A stretch of DNA of 64,000 bases from Paraburkholderia bryophila (GTDB lineage Bacteria; Pseudomonadota; Gammaproteobacteria; Burkholderiales; Burkholderiaceae): the NCBI RefSeq assembly GCF_003269035.1, contig NZ_QLTK01000030.1:20934-84933 (forward strand). The letters run 5' to 3'. Within the stretch, counting starts at the first letter, position 1, and each line of letters starts with the position of its first letter. The notes beneath the pieces are model-generated. The model saw only the letters and a program-made list of their open reading frames with translations. It was not told the DNA's origin and ran no database searches. The translations under genes were made by a program, and so were the position numbers. Below are positions 53,350-62,368 of the stretch, one piece after another.

Positions 53350-53574
53350 ATGGACATTTGGATTCAACCCTGCGCGCGCTGCGCCGACCTCTACGGGAAG
53401 ACGGCCGCTGAGTCTGCGCACCAAGACCTCACGCTCACCAGTGTCGGTGTGGTGAAGGAGGAGCGAGTAGAACAGCACTACACCTGTGTTCGGTGCCGCG
53501 CGGCGTTTGCGCGAATACTTGCCGGCTTGCCGACGCAGCAAATTTGGGTGCTTTTGAACGCCGGTCAGCACTGA
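53350..53574 (+). CDS. small protein with two CxxC pairs, 74 aa
   Basis: MDIWIQPCARCADLYGKTAA with a first CxxC, and EQHYTCVRCRAAFARILAGL with a second, 38 residues apart: a likely zinc ribbon. Ends LPTQQIWVLLNAGQH. Start ATG lies 25 bases after the SRAP stop. No strong ribosome site. Possibly a transcription/replication accessory factor; unknown. Confidence 0.5.
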   Translation: MDIWIQPCARCADLYGKTAAESAHQDLTLTSVGVVKEERVEQHYTCVRCRAAFARILAGLPTQQIWVLLNAGQH

Positions 53575-53595
53575 AGCAATGTTGGCGCACGCTTG

Positions 53596-53660
53596 GATGT
53601 ACTGGATTTGGCAGCGCTCCGTGCGATTTTTGATGACAGGGACCGCCAATCTAAGTGCAC
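53596..53660 (+). pseudogene. fragment of a second SRAP gene (3' end)
   Basis: The 43 bases from 53605 match the 3' coding part of the SRAP gene at 53251-53294 closely: translated DLAALRAIFDDRDR versus DLAALHAILDDRDR. The change pattern is mostly at third codon positions, so this is an old, separate gene copy and not a recent duplication. Nothing of its upstream part is recognisable. Confidence 0.6.
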
Positions 53661-53804
53661 ATGATGGCTCCGTAAGTTTCTTCCCGCATTCGGCTGCGTT
53701 GCGGGGTGGGCACATTGGGCAGGCAATCGTGCTCAGCACACGTGAGCAGGTCGCACGGACTCAAGTGTCGAGAATGGTCACCGTTGGTACAGCCTGCCTT
53801 CGAT

Positions 53805-54365
53805 TCAAATCCGCCGTCCTGACGGGTTTCGTTTGCGTTGAGGATACGGGCGAGCGCTTTCCTCCAAGCCCACTTTCCTTAGCAGCTCGTTCGCGTCACG
53901 ATAGTCGTCTGTGGCGTTCTCGATGAGATTCCAGATTGCGGAAGAGCGTTTGGAGATACTTTCCGGACTGTTAAAACTTTCTTCTAATGCGAGATGCTTG
54001 TGGTCCCGAAGTAGTTCGGCAATTGTGACGCGGGCATCTTGAAGGCGTTGTCTGGCATCTAGGATAGCTCGTTGATTCGCCAAATCCGCGCGCAAGACAA
54101 GGCCTGACGCGAGCACGTTTCCTCCAGCAGCTGTGATGCCGACGTTTATCAACTGGCTCACCAGTTCGAGCTGACTATGTTCATTGCTGAACAGCCCGAT
54201 TCCTTCGAAATTCGCAATGGATGCGCCGAGACCTATGCCGGCGACGCAAAGTAGCAAGCCGACACTGGCCACCCGTAACGGCGTTCTACCCATCCTGTCG
54301 TCAAAAAAGTTCCACGTACAAATGCCCAGAAGACTAGCCTGCAGAACAAAACCGATATAAATCAT
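53805..54365 (-). CDS. membrane protein with helical C-terminal domain, 186 aa
   Basis: Two or three membrane segments in the first 95 residues: MIYIGFVLQASLLGICTWNF, VASVGLLLCVAGIGLGASIA, and INVGITAAGGNVLASGLVL. Then a soluble helical tail RADLANQRAILDARQRLQDA with coiled-coil pattern, ending in basic residues. No known domain. Alone on the minus strand. Confidence 0.6.
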   Translation of the reverse strand: MIYIGFVLQASLLGICTWNFFDDRMGRTPLRVASVGLLLCVAGIGLGASIANFEGIGLFSNEHSQLELVSQLINVGITAAGGNVLASGLVLRADLANQRAILDARQRLQDARVTIAELLRDHKHLALEESFNSPESISKRSSAIWNLIENATDDYRDANELLRKVGLEESARPYPQRKRNPSGRRI

Positions 54366-54710
54366 TTCCTCTTCCTCGATTGCGCTGGCAATGTGAAACG
54401 CCTACTTCGGCACGCGCCCACCGCTTCGCTCGTGCTTGATTGCGTTCTCCTCGTAACGGCTTCAATCCAGAATTCTTAAGTAAAAGGATGTGAATCAGCA
54501 TCGTCAGCGAAACGTCCGCAATGCATCTGTACGTGGATATGAGCCGAAGTGCGACATTGACCCACGCAGTAGAGTGGGTCGTACGCAGTGCAAGGAATCA
54601 GCCGCAAAGTAAGAGTCCCTGAAGGAACTGGAGGGTTCGTGCGTGCATCACGCAAAACGTCGCGGTACACTGAGTGGCGCCCATAACACAGAACAGTCGG
54701 GGACGGTGCC
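54366..54710. other. gene-free stretch
   Basis: Intergenic region of 345 bases with no credible gene. It should carry divergent promoters for the membrane protein and the Sel1 gene; nothing distinct seen. Confidence 0.35.
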
Positions 54711-55670
54711 ATGTCTTTTCTGAAAAACATGCTTTTTGGTGGAGAGGGCCATGCTTGCGCCCACAACGCCCACCTGGCAGAAATTGTCCTGCGGAGCTTG
54801 CCCGCCGCGAGGCGCCCCGAGGTTGTTCTTTCTCTCGGTACCGTTCTCCGTCGAGGTTGGGAGTACAAGAACCTTGAGGACCATCAGTTGGCGGAGGCGT
54901 TCGACGCGTTTCCGAGGGTCACGCAGCTAAATCTGTTGGCAATTGCGATGAAGGACTTGGGTATCGGATGGCCCCGAGAGCAATGGCTACACGTACGCAA
55001 TCCAATCTTCACCTTGATGGATACGAGGGATATAGAGGTGAGCGCGGGGCACTTTGAGCGCAAGCACGGCCGCATCGTGGCTATACACGAGGAGCCAATG
55101 AGCATTGGCCAGTGGCTTGACGAGGGCCTGCTCGTCCGCAGGAACATCGCGTCGCCGGCCGCGCCCCCCAAGCAAACCAAGCCGCCTCCCCCGCGCCCTG
55201 CGCCGGCTGTTGCTACCCAGATTCCGGTGCAAGCGGCTACGACAGCCCCAGCCGAACAAAAGGAAGCCCCTTCGATTTGCTACCTGCAAGGCATCGGCGT
55301 CGAAAAAGACTACCCAAGGGCTCTTCGAATGTTTATCGAAGAGGCGGCCAGAGGCGACAAATACGCGATGAATAACATCGGTGTCGTCTACAAATGCGGT
55401 TACGGCGTGACGGTCAACTACGCCGAGGCAATGAACTGGTTCAAGAAGGCCGCGGATGTTGTCAGCGTGGCGAATTTGAGTATTGCTCAGTTGTACGCTG
55501 AAGGACTCGGGGTGACAGTGGACCGACTTGAGGCCTATCGATGGAACTCCCGTGCAATCGCAATGGGCGAAGCCAACGCAAAGGCGGCGCGAGCGCAGCT
55601 CCTCGGAGCAATGACCTTGGCCGAGGTGGTTCAGTTGAAGCAACGCGGGGATGCCGGGTTGGAAGGTTAG
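54711..55670 (+). CDS. Sel1-repeat protein
   Basis: 319 residues. First 150 residues: uncharacterised helical region (HNAHLAEIVLRSLPAARRPE). A Pro/Ala/Lys linker (PPKQTKPPPPRPAPAVATQ) follows. Residues about 190-300 are Sel1-like repeats: YLQGIGVEKDYPRALRMFIE, NNIGVVYKCGYGVTVNYAEA and AQLYAEGLGVTVDRLEAYRW. Such repeats bind protein partners. No signal peptide, so cytoplasmic. Partner unknown. Confidence 0.8.
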   Translation: MSFLKNMLFGGEGHACAHNAHLAEIVLRSLPAARRPEVVLSLGTVLRRGWEYKNLEDHQLAEAFDAFPRVTQLNLLAIAMKDLGIGWPREQWLHVRNPIFTLMDTRDIEVSAGHFERKHGRIVAIHEEPMSIGQWLDEGLLVRRNIASPAAPPKQTKPPPPRPAPAVATQIPVQAATTAPAEQKEAPSICYLQGIGVEKDYPRALRMFIEEAARGDKYAMNNIGVVYKCGYGVTVNYAEAMNWFKKAADVVSVANLSIAQLYAEGLGVTVDRLEAYRWNSRAIAMGEANAKAARAQLLGAMTLAEVVQLKQRGDAGLEG

Positions 55671-56299
55671 GCACTGAAGGTGCCGGGCAAAACGAAAGCT
55701 CAAGGATGGGCTGCTGTCGGTCAGTCGGCATTGTTTGGCTACATCTCCCGCCGTTCAAGTTCGCGACATGGCGACGATATCCAAAGTGTTGCCTTTGAAC
55801 TTCAGAGGAAAAACAAAGATGCGCTCGGCTTGAATTACTTCCAGCACTGAGCGACAGCCGACGGGCCTCTTTCCGGCCATCAGCGTCATCGCGCACGAGG
55901 CGCCGCCTGCAGGCATGATGATTCACCCCGTCATTTTCCATGCGCCGATTTTACTAGCGGTCGCGGCTCGACCTGGAAATGCGCGCGTGAACTGCTGGCT
56001 TGAGGCGGGATTTCAATTGTCGGCACGCGAGGGTGACTATATTAGAGACCCGTTTGGGCGGTGTTCCCCCGAAGGTACAGGTTTGATGGCCCCCCCTCTT
56101 TCGGCGTGTACATGACAGAATCCGCGCCCGGCGTGCGAGCGCTTCCGATTGACAGACTAATGCAACCACGACACACTCCGTTTCATGCATAACCGCACGC
56201 CCATCACTGTCGCGAATCATCATCGACCGGCACATGCCCATCTGGGCAAGGGGCCGGGAGGGCGTGCGCTTTAGAAGTCTTTGCAGCATCAAAAGCCAC
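55671..56299. other. gene-free stretch
   Basis: About 630 bases between the Sel1 gene and the terminator-like hairpin. A minus-strand frame (55954-56595) is open but Arg/Ser-rich, with no ribosome site and crossing the next gene; it was not accepted. Nothing else recognised. Confidence 0.35.
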
Positions 56300-56335
56300 A
56301 AGGTCCCGCCGGCAACGGTTGGGGCCTTTTGTTTT
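56300..56335 (+). terminator. terminator-like hairpin before the peroxiredoxin gene
   Basis: AAGG-CCC-CCG pairs with CGG-GGG-CCTT around GCAA, with small bulges, followed by TTGTTTT. It would end rightward transcription coming from the Sel1 gene or an unseen RNA. Confidence 0.55.
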
Positions 56336-56378
56336 GTGGTGGCGCCTCCGTCTGTCAGCCAACTTACGGAGAGAGCAG

Positions 56379-56942
56379 ATGAATGACGCGTTTTCCCTTG
56401 ACTGGTCGGCGTTGCCGGCCCCGACTTATGACTGCGCCGCGAATCACCTGGCAGGATTTCGTTTGCCAAGCGTTGTCTTGATGTCCACCAGTGGAGAGCC
56501 TGTCGACCTGTCCGCGTTGGCAGGTCGAACCGTCGTGTATGCGTACCCGTGGAAGAAGCATCCAGATGTTGCTTTGCCGGAAGGCTGGGTCGCAATTCCC
56601 GGGGCCGCGGGTTGTACGCCGCAGTCCTGCGCGTTTCGGAACCACGCGTCGTCTATCCGCGCGGCCGGCGCTAGTCACCTCTTCGCCCTGTCGACGCAGG
56701 ACACTCCGTATCAGCGGGAAGCCGTGGAGCGTCTGCGCCTGCCGTTCCCGATACTTTCGGATGAGCGCTTGACCTTGACGAGGTCGCTGCGTCTGCCAAA
56801 GTTCGAGGTAGCAGGCATGACTTTGCTGAAGCGTCTTACCATGATTATTAACGACGGGGTAGTGGAACACGTCTTCTATCCGGTGTTCCCTCCCGACAGG
56901 AATGCTGCTGATGTGCTCGCATGGCTTGAATCACACCAATAG
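56379..56942 (+). CDS. peroxiredoxin / redoxin-family protein
   Basis: 187 residues from ATG at 56379 with GGAGAG 5 bases upstream. Thioredoxin-like core: FRLPSVVLMSTSGEPVDLSA, TVVYAYPWKKHPDVALPEGW, and IPGAAGCTPQSCAFRNHASS, where GCTPQSC carries the peroxidatic and a second cysteine four residues apart. Later RLPFPILSDERLTLTRSLRL, and a final strand MIINDGVVEHVFYPVFPPD. Reduces peroxides, probably with thioredoxin. Monocistronic after the terminator. Confidence 0.85.
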   Translation: MNDAFSLDWSALPAPTYDCAANHLAGFRLPSVVLMSTSGEPVDLSALAGRTVVYAYPWKKHPDVALPEGWVAIPGAAGCTPQSCAFRNHASSIRAAGASHLFALSTQDTPYQREAVERLRLPFPILSDERLTLTRSLRLPKFEVAGMTLLKRLTMIINDGVVEHVFYPVFPPDRNAADVLAWLESHQ

Positions 56943-57329
56943 GAATAGCCGCGAGACGACGGCGCCACTGCGAGGAATTCACGCTGATGATGTGCGCACC
57001 GCGAGTGTTCGCGGCGACGCGACGTCACCGCGAATGACGCGCCGGCCGGTCGGAACTCCCGCATGAGAGAGACCGGCGAGCCGACTGTCGCGTGGTTCGA
57101 CACGATTGACGCGGCGGGCTGTCGGCGTGAGGGGGCCCAACTTCGCGCTGCGCCGGATGCGCTGCAGCGACTCCATGCAGTGGCGGTCACCGCGTTCGGA
57201 AGTACGTGCCGGAAAGTACAAAATTGAGTCGCCGCCGATATCGGCCGCTTACCTACAGTTCGCAGGTTGTTTGTCTCGTAAGAACACAGCGGCGCTCTCG
57301 CGGGTTGCGAGCCCGATGGTCACCGACTC
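56943..57329. other. gene-free stretch
   Basis: About 390 bases between the peroxiredoxin gene and the minus-strand hypothetical gene. No credible coding region, repeat or terminator found. Confidence 0.35.
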
Positions 57330-57788
57330 TCACGCATCGATTTGTTGCCACGGCGACACCTTGCTGCTTTGTGCGAAGCGCGTGAGCCGCTTCTGTGCGT
57401 CGAGCATCGCGCTGACGGGGGCGTGCTCCAGTTGCCAGTCATGAAGCGCGAGTACATGCTCGATTGCCATTGCGTCAGACTGGTCAATCTTCCAGATGTT
57501 CTCCTCCATGCCGCGGGCGCCGCAGCGAGCCAACGCCCGTTCAGCTTCCTGGTAGATTTCCAGGTCGGTCGCACGGAAACCCGCCAACTGAAGGTACCAG
57601 GTAACGTAGACCACGCGGATAAGGTCGGTCAGTAGTTGGCCGTTTCCACGTCCGGCCATCAATGCTTCCAGCGCAAGATGGTGGCGCAGTGATTGTGTCC
57701 GGGCAGACTTGGCCGTTTGTGGCAACAACGCGGCTTTGGTCGCATGCATTCTTCCGGGCGCGTGTCGATTCAACTTTTTTCCATTCAT
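57330..57788 (-). CDS. hypothetical protein, 152 aa
   Basis: Basic N-terminus MNGKKLNRHAPGRMHATKAA, then mostly helical: RHHLALEALMAGRGNGQLLT, LIRVVYVTWYLQLAGFRATD, and IEHVLALHDWQLEHAPVSAM. No signal peptide or membrane segment. Lies upstream of, and divergent from, vgrG. I do not recognise a family; the helical pattern is seen in plasmid/island-encoded hypothetical proteins. Confidence 0.6.
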   Translation of the reverse strand: MNGKKLNRHAPGRMHATKAALLPQTAKSARTQSLRHHLALEALMAGRGNGQLLTDLIRVVYVTWYLQLAGFRATDLEIYQEAERALARCGARGMEENIWKIDQSDAMAIEHVLALHDWQLEHAPVSAMLDAQKRLTRFAQSSKVSPWQQIDA

Positions 57789-58028
57789 ATTGCATAAAAC
57801 AGAGTTTCCTGATTTTCGGCGAGATTCTATACGGGGCTGCCCAATCTCATTTTTATTTTTTTATGACAAAATTTGCGGCGAAAATCATTAAATCTTCAAA
57901 TTCATACCACTTCGAATAACGAATGCAGGAAGCTACGATGTTTAACATTTCTATGCTGTGAGTTTCATCTGAAATTTTGTAAAATCGCGCGGAGCGCGTC
58001 TGCGCTGTCATCAATAAGAAGAGGCGGT

Positions 58029-60797
58029 ATGGGTGCGCAGGACATAATCACGGCAATTTCCGGGGGGCTCGTTCAACAGAGCCGGCTTTTGAAGCTGGAC
58101 ACACCGTTGGGCAACAATGTCGTGTTGCCACAGCGGGTTGTGGCTCGCGCGCGGCTCGGTCGCCACTACGAATTCACAGTGGATGTCGTTTCGACAACGA
58201 CGGCTATTGAACTCAAGAAATTGATTGCGCAGCCCGTCACATTATGGGTGCAGCAGACCAATGCATCTTATTTGCCGCACCACGGATATGTCCATACTGC
58301 GCGCCGTCTTGGTTCGGATGGCGGGCTAACAAGCTTTCAGCTTGGATTTTCGTCATGGATGCACTTCCTGAAATTCCGCAAGGATGCTCGCGTTTTTCAG
58401 GACCAAACGGTCGACGAGATTCTCACTGCCGTGTTCAACGGCCATCCTCAGGCTCAAGGTGCATTCCGCTTTGAACTACAAAAGCCGCTGCCGCCGCGGT
58501 CGTTTTGCGTTCAATACGAAGACGACTGGAATTTCTGCCATCGTTTGATGGAATCGGAGGGCCTGTTTGGTTATTTCGAGCAAGGCGACGACGGTAAGTC
58601 GCACACGCTGGTTGTAACCGACGATGTGTATTCGCTGAAGCCAATCGAACCGGAAACCGTGCAATTCTCTCGAGCGGGCACGAATACGTCGTCTGACGCA
58701 TGGGTCCAATGGTCAGGCTCGCGCACGCTGCATAGTTCGTCGTTGTCTACGAAAACATTCGACTACAAGTCCCCTGGCGACGACAAGTCAACCAACGTGC
58801 CCACCTTGTCGACACATGGGAATCTTCCCGCCCAGGCTGAGGTGTATGAATACACTGGCGCGTACACGCATCTGAATCAGGACCGCGGCGACCACCTGTC
58901 CAAAATCCGGATGGAGGAATGGGAGTCGCGGGCGAAGCGCTTCACGGCCGTCGGTGGCGTACGAAACATCGATACCGGGAAGTGGTTCGAACTTCAGGGT
59001 CATCCCGAACATGACCGGGACGCCCAACAGCAGCGGCAGTTTGCGGTTATTGAGGCCCGCTGGTATATCGAAAACAATCTGCCGGTCTCGGCCGCGGCAG
59101 ATTTGCCGCATAGCCTCAAGACAGAGCTCAAGCAAGTGCGCGCAGCGCATGCAGGCGTCGCAGCCGCGTTCGTTGTGACCCATGTCGACGGGGGCGAAGG
59201 TTTTTATCTGGTTGAGGTCGAGACCCAGCGTCGAACGGTTCCATTCCGCAGCCCGCTCGAGCACGTCAAGCCAGTGATGAACCTGCAGACCGCTACGGTC
59301 GCCGGACCGACCAATGCCGAGGTTTACACGGATGAGCTGAATCGCATAAAGGTCCAGTTTCACTGGGACCGTCTGAATAGCGGTAATGAAAACGCTTCCT
59401 GCTGGGTTCGTGTGGCCTACTCCGACACGGGCGGTGCTTACGGCGGTGTTCATGTACCGCGAATCGGTGAAGAGGTCATCGTTTCATTCCTCGACGGTGA
59501 TTGCGAGCGGCCCATCGTTACCGGTCGGGTCTTCAATTCTGACAAGTCACCGCACTGGCACTCAAACGGACTGTTATCTGGGTACAAGTCGAAGGAGTAC
59601 GGCGGCGCTGGATACAACCAGATGGTGATGGACGATGCAACCGGCCAGAACCGGGTCCAGTTGTATTCGACCAGTACGAACGCGCATCTGCATCTCGGCT
59701 ACCTCATAGACCAGGCGGGCAACAACCGTGGGTCGTATCTGGGAAGCGGGTTTGACCTGAAGTCCGACGCTTACGGCGCCGTTCGCGCGGCTCATGGTTT
59801 GTATGTTTCAACGCACCCGGCGAACGGGTCGTCGAGCCAGCCGCTCGACGTTCGTGACACCCAGCAGCAACTCATCAATTCCGAGAGCGTCATGGAGGCG
59901 TTGTCAGGCGCCAGCGAGACGCATCAGGCTGAAAGCCTGACGGATGGGCGCGATTCGCTGAAAGCGTTCACCGATGCGACACAAAACAGCGTTTCCGGAA
60001 CGTCGTCAGGAGGAAACACCGCTGGCGGGGGCACTGGCAACGCCAATGCCTTCAAGGAGCCTGTGATGCTGTTCGGGAGCCCGGCAGGCATTGCGCTGTC
60101 GACCCCACGCTCTACGCATATTGCGGCCGACCAGCAGGTGAATATCTTCAGCGGGCAAAACACGCATATAGCGACAGGCAAATCACTGGTCGCAAGCGTC
60201 GCGCAACGTATCAGCCTCTTCGTCCAGAACGCCGGCATGAAACTGTTTGCGGCGAAGGGCAAGGTTGAGATTCAGGCGCATTCGGACAACATCGAACTGA
60301 CAGCACAGAAGACACTTCGATTGCTGTCCGCCACGGAGAAAATCGAGGCAGCAGCGAACCAGGAAATCCTGTTGACCTCCGGCGGCGCATACATTCGCAT
60401 TGCGGGTGGCAACATTGAAATTCATGCGCCCGGGAATATCGACATAAAAGGCAGCCAGCATTCGTTCAACGGACCCGCCAGCACCACCTATCCTCTGCCA
60501 GCGCTGCCAACGTCGAAATACGACGCCGCGATGCAGTACCTCTATCACGACGATGAACCGGTTCAGGGAGCGAAATACGTGGCAACGCTATCTGACGGCA
60601 GTACGCGCCAAGGTGCACTTGATGCACAGGGGCGGATGAATCTTAAAGACGTGCCCGTGGGACCAGTCAAGGTCGAGCTTGGACCGGACGCGCGCTCATA
60701 CGCACGCAAAGACCGGACTGCTAATCCAGACTTCAAAGGCGAGCAACTGTCCGACGCCGACCTCGATTCGCTGATTCAAAAGCATGGGGGAGCGTGA
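58029..60797 (+). CDS. vgrG: type VI secretion spike protein VgrG
   Basis: 922 residues from MGAQDIITAISGGLVQQSRL; codons further upstream are open but unlike the family, and AAGAGGCGG precedes this ATG. gp27-like part: LLKLDTPLGNNVVLPQRVVA, FKDQTVDEILTAVF-type segment (FQDQTVDEILTAVFNGHPQA) and YEDDWNFCHRLMESEGLFGY. gp5-like needle: DELNRIKVQFHWDRLNSGNE, then SCWVRVAYSDTGGAYGGVHV. DUF2345-like beta-helix part and a C-terminal extension (YDAAMQYLYHDDEPVQGAKY) that may hold the effector. Sits at the tip of the secreted tube. No other T6SS structural genes are in the window. Confidence 0.95.
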   Translation: MGAQDIITAISGGLVQQSRLLKLDTPLGNNVVLPQRVVARARLGRHYEFTVDVVSTTTAIELKKLIAQPVTLWVQQTNASYLPHHGYVHTARRLGSDGGLTSFQLGFSSWMHFLKFRKDARVFQDQTVDEILTAVFNGHPQAQGAFRFELQKPLPPRSFCVQYEDDWNFCHRLMESEGLFGYFEQGDDGKSHTLVVTDDVYSLKPIEPETVQFSRAGTNTSSDAWVQWSGSRTLHSSSLSTKTFDYKSPGDDKSTNVPTLSTHGNLPAQAEVYEYTGAYTHLNQDRGDHLSKIRMEEWESRAKRFTAVGGVRNIDTGKWFELQGHPEHDRDAQQQRQFAVIEARWYIENNLPVSAAADLPHSLKTELKQVRAAHAGVAAAFVVTHVDGGEGFYLVEVETQRRTVPFRSPLEHVKPVMNLQTATVAGPTNAEVYTDELNRIKVQFHWDRLNSGNENASCWVRVAYSDTGGAYGGVHVPRIGEEVIVSFLDGDCERPIVTGRVFNSDKSPHWHSNGLLSGYKSKEYGGAGYNQMVMDDATGQNRVQLYSTSTNAHLHLGYLIDQAGNNRGSYLGSGFDLKSDAYGAVRAAHGLYVSTHPANGSSSQPLDVRDTQQQLINSESVMEALSGASETHQAESLTDGRDSLKAFTDATQNSVSGTSSGGNTAGGGTGNANAFKEPVMLFGSPAGIALSTPRSTHIAADQQVNIFSGQNTHIATGKSLVASVAQRISLFVQNAGMKLFAAKGKVEIQAHSDNIELTAQKTLRLLSATEKIEAAANQEILLTSGGAYIRIAGGNIEIHAPGNIDIKGSQHSFNGPASTTYPLPALPTSKYDAAMQYLYHDDEPVQGAKYVATLSDGSTRQGALDAQGRMNLKDVPVGPVKVELGPDARSYARKDRTANPDFKGEQLSDADLDSLIQKHGGA

Positions 60798-60799
60798 GA

Positions 60800-62302
60800 A
60801 TGAGCTGGAGCTTGGAAGATTTCAAACAGACATCTCTGCAGGTCGGGCAATGGTGCTGGGGCACGATGCAGGGTGCGTTCAACGAAAAACAGACTATCAG
60901 CCAGATTATCACCGATGCGGCCATCGGAATGATTCCTCTCTTGGGCGACGTAACTGCCGTCCGTGACCTGCTAGCGGTCAGTATCGGGATGAGCGCAGAC
61001 CCAAGGAAACGGCAGCAAGTCATGGAATGGGTTCTCCTGGTGATTCTTGCATTCGCTCTCATTCCAGTAGTAGGTGGAGTTATCAAGGGTGTGGGACGGC
61101 TGGCCTTGCGCGTCGCAGGAGATGTTGCCAAGGACGAGAAGCTGCTTTGCGAGGTTATCGAGTTTCTCAACCGGATGGGACATGGTGATGCTCCGAAATG
61201 GCTGAAGGCACTTGATGTGACCAGGTACCAATCGGAAATCATTTCGAAAATCAAGGATTTCTGCTCGACCATACGTCGTGCCATCCAGAAGGCCCTCGAC
61301 GCACAGGTAGGTAAGCTGTTGCCAAACGAATGGCGGTTACAGCTAGAAGGAATTTCGGGCGGTTTTCAGGCCTTGCCAGAGCTTGCCGACAAGATGGTTC
61401 CGCAAGCTTTGACGGAGCTTAACGCGAAGCTGAAGGTTCTTCAAAATGCAGTGTATAACGGCGAAATCCACGAGATAGCGACCGGGGGCATGCCGAAGGT
61501 CAAGCGTGAAGCGGAGGCCTATCTTGAAGAAAGGAAGGTCGCCCGGGAGATTCGAAAAGGGCGATATTGTTCTGCCGAGTGTGCCGCTGATGGTACTGAA
61601 GCGGAAGCGAGAGTAAAAGCCAAGTATGAACCAAAGATAGAGGACGGCTGGCCGAATATTCTTGCGAAGAAAGGAACGATGCCTGTGTTCGGCAAGGACG
61701 AGGTGTATCTCGACGTGGGGTCGTTTCATGGGGAAATCACCGCCGTTAAAGCGGACCAACTGGCAGGCAAAACGCTATATCGCGCATTTGGTAAAAAGTC
61801 GGAGCTAGCTACCTACGAGAAGGGGAGCTCAGCGGGCGGACGGGAAATCGCCTACTGGGGTGTCGGTGATGCTCCAAAAAATGCGGAAGAATGGCGAACG
61901 CGCTCGGCGGTCCTCGATACGTGGAACGGGAATGGTTTTCTGGTAGTTGTGCATCTGCCCAACAACTTTGCCGAGCTCATGCCTAACGTCAAGGCGTGGC
62001 AAGGCAAGATTGCGGAGCAATATGGCACTAGGGAACCCATTCAGTACCTGGAAGGTGGAGGAGAACAGCTCGTCGCTAACTTCGGCAAATTGGCGGAAGA
62101 AATAACGACCATTGGGGAGAAACTCAAGGCGGCGGACAAAGACGTACATCTATCGGAGGTTATTGAAGGCATCCGGGTAGACTTCTTCAAAACGAACTGG
62201 CAAGACGTTGAAAAAGTACATGGATACAGCAAAGTTGAAGAGAGTGCTGCTAACGCAGCCAGGACACGACAACTTGGCGAAGAGGAAGTGCAAAAAAAGT
62301 AG
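60800..62302 (+). CDS. candidate T6SS effector (polymorphic toxin), 500 aa
   Basis: ATG at 60800 follows the vgrG stop by 2 bases (a GTG at 60794 overlaps it), so translation is coupled. N-terminal half: a conserved loader-like segment TDAAIGMIPLLGDVTAVRDL, followed by the hydrophobic VMEWVLLVILAFALIPVVGG, which could form a membrane-passing hairpin. C-terminal 160 residues look like a compact toxin domain: GKTLYRAFGKKSELATYEKG, REIAYWGVGDAPKNAEEWRT, and VLDTWNGNGFLVVVHLPNNF. Similar LYR...EWR...AVLxxWN tails close other polymorphic toxins; an ADP-ribosyltransferase-like fold is a guess. Activity unknown. Confidence 0.8.
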   Translation: MSWSLEDFKQTSLQVGQWCWGTMQGAFNEKQTISQIITDAAIGMIPLLGDVTAVRDLLAVSIGMSADPRKRQQVMEWVLLVILAFALIPVVGGVIKGVGRLALRVAGDVAKDEKLLCEVIEFLNRMGHGDAPKWLKALDVTRYQSEIISKIKDFCSTIRRAIQKALDAQVGKLLPNEWRLQLEGISGGFQALPELADKMVPQALTELNAKLKVLQNAVYNGEIHEIATGGMPKVKREAEAYLEERKVAREIRKGRYCSAECAADGTEAEARVKAKYEPKIEDGWPNILAKKGTMPVFGKDEVYLDVGSFHGEITAVKADQLAGKTLYRAFGKKSELATYEKGSSAGGREIAYWGVGDAPKNAEEWRTRSAVLDTWNGNGFLVVVHLPNNFAELMPNVKAWQGKIAEQYGTREPIQYLEGGGEQLVANFGKLAEEITTIGEKLKAADKDVHLSEVIEGIRVDFFKTNWQDVEKVHGYSKVEESAANAARTRQLGEEEVQKK

Positions 62303-62368
62303 CGGTCTGGAGCAATCCAGAGACCATACCGGCAGACACTAACCTCACACGGATTAGCGACGGAAACG

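Noticed and set aside
55954..56595. A 213-codon minus-strand frame between the Sel1 and peroxiredoxin genes.
   Set aside because: It runs antisense into the peroxiredoxin gene and across the terminator, and has no ribosome site or family-like sequence.
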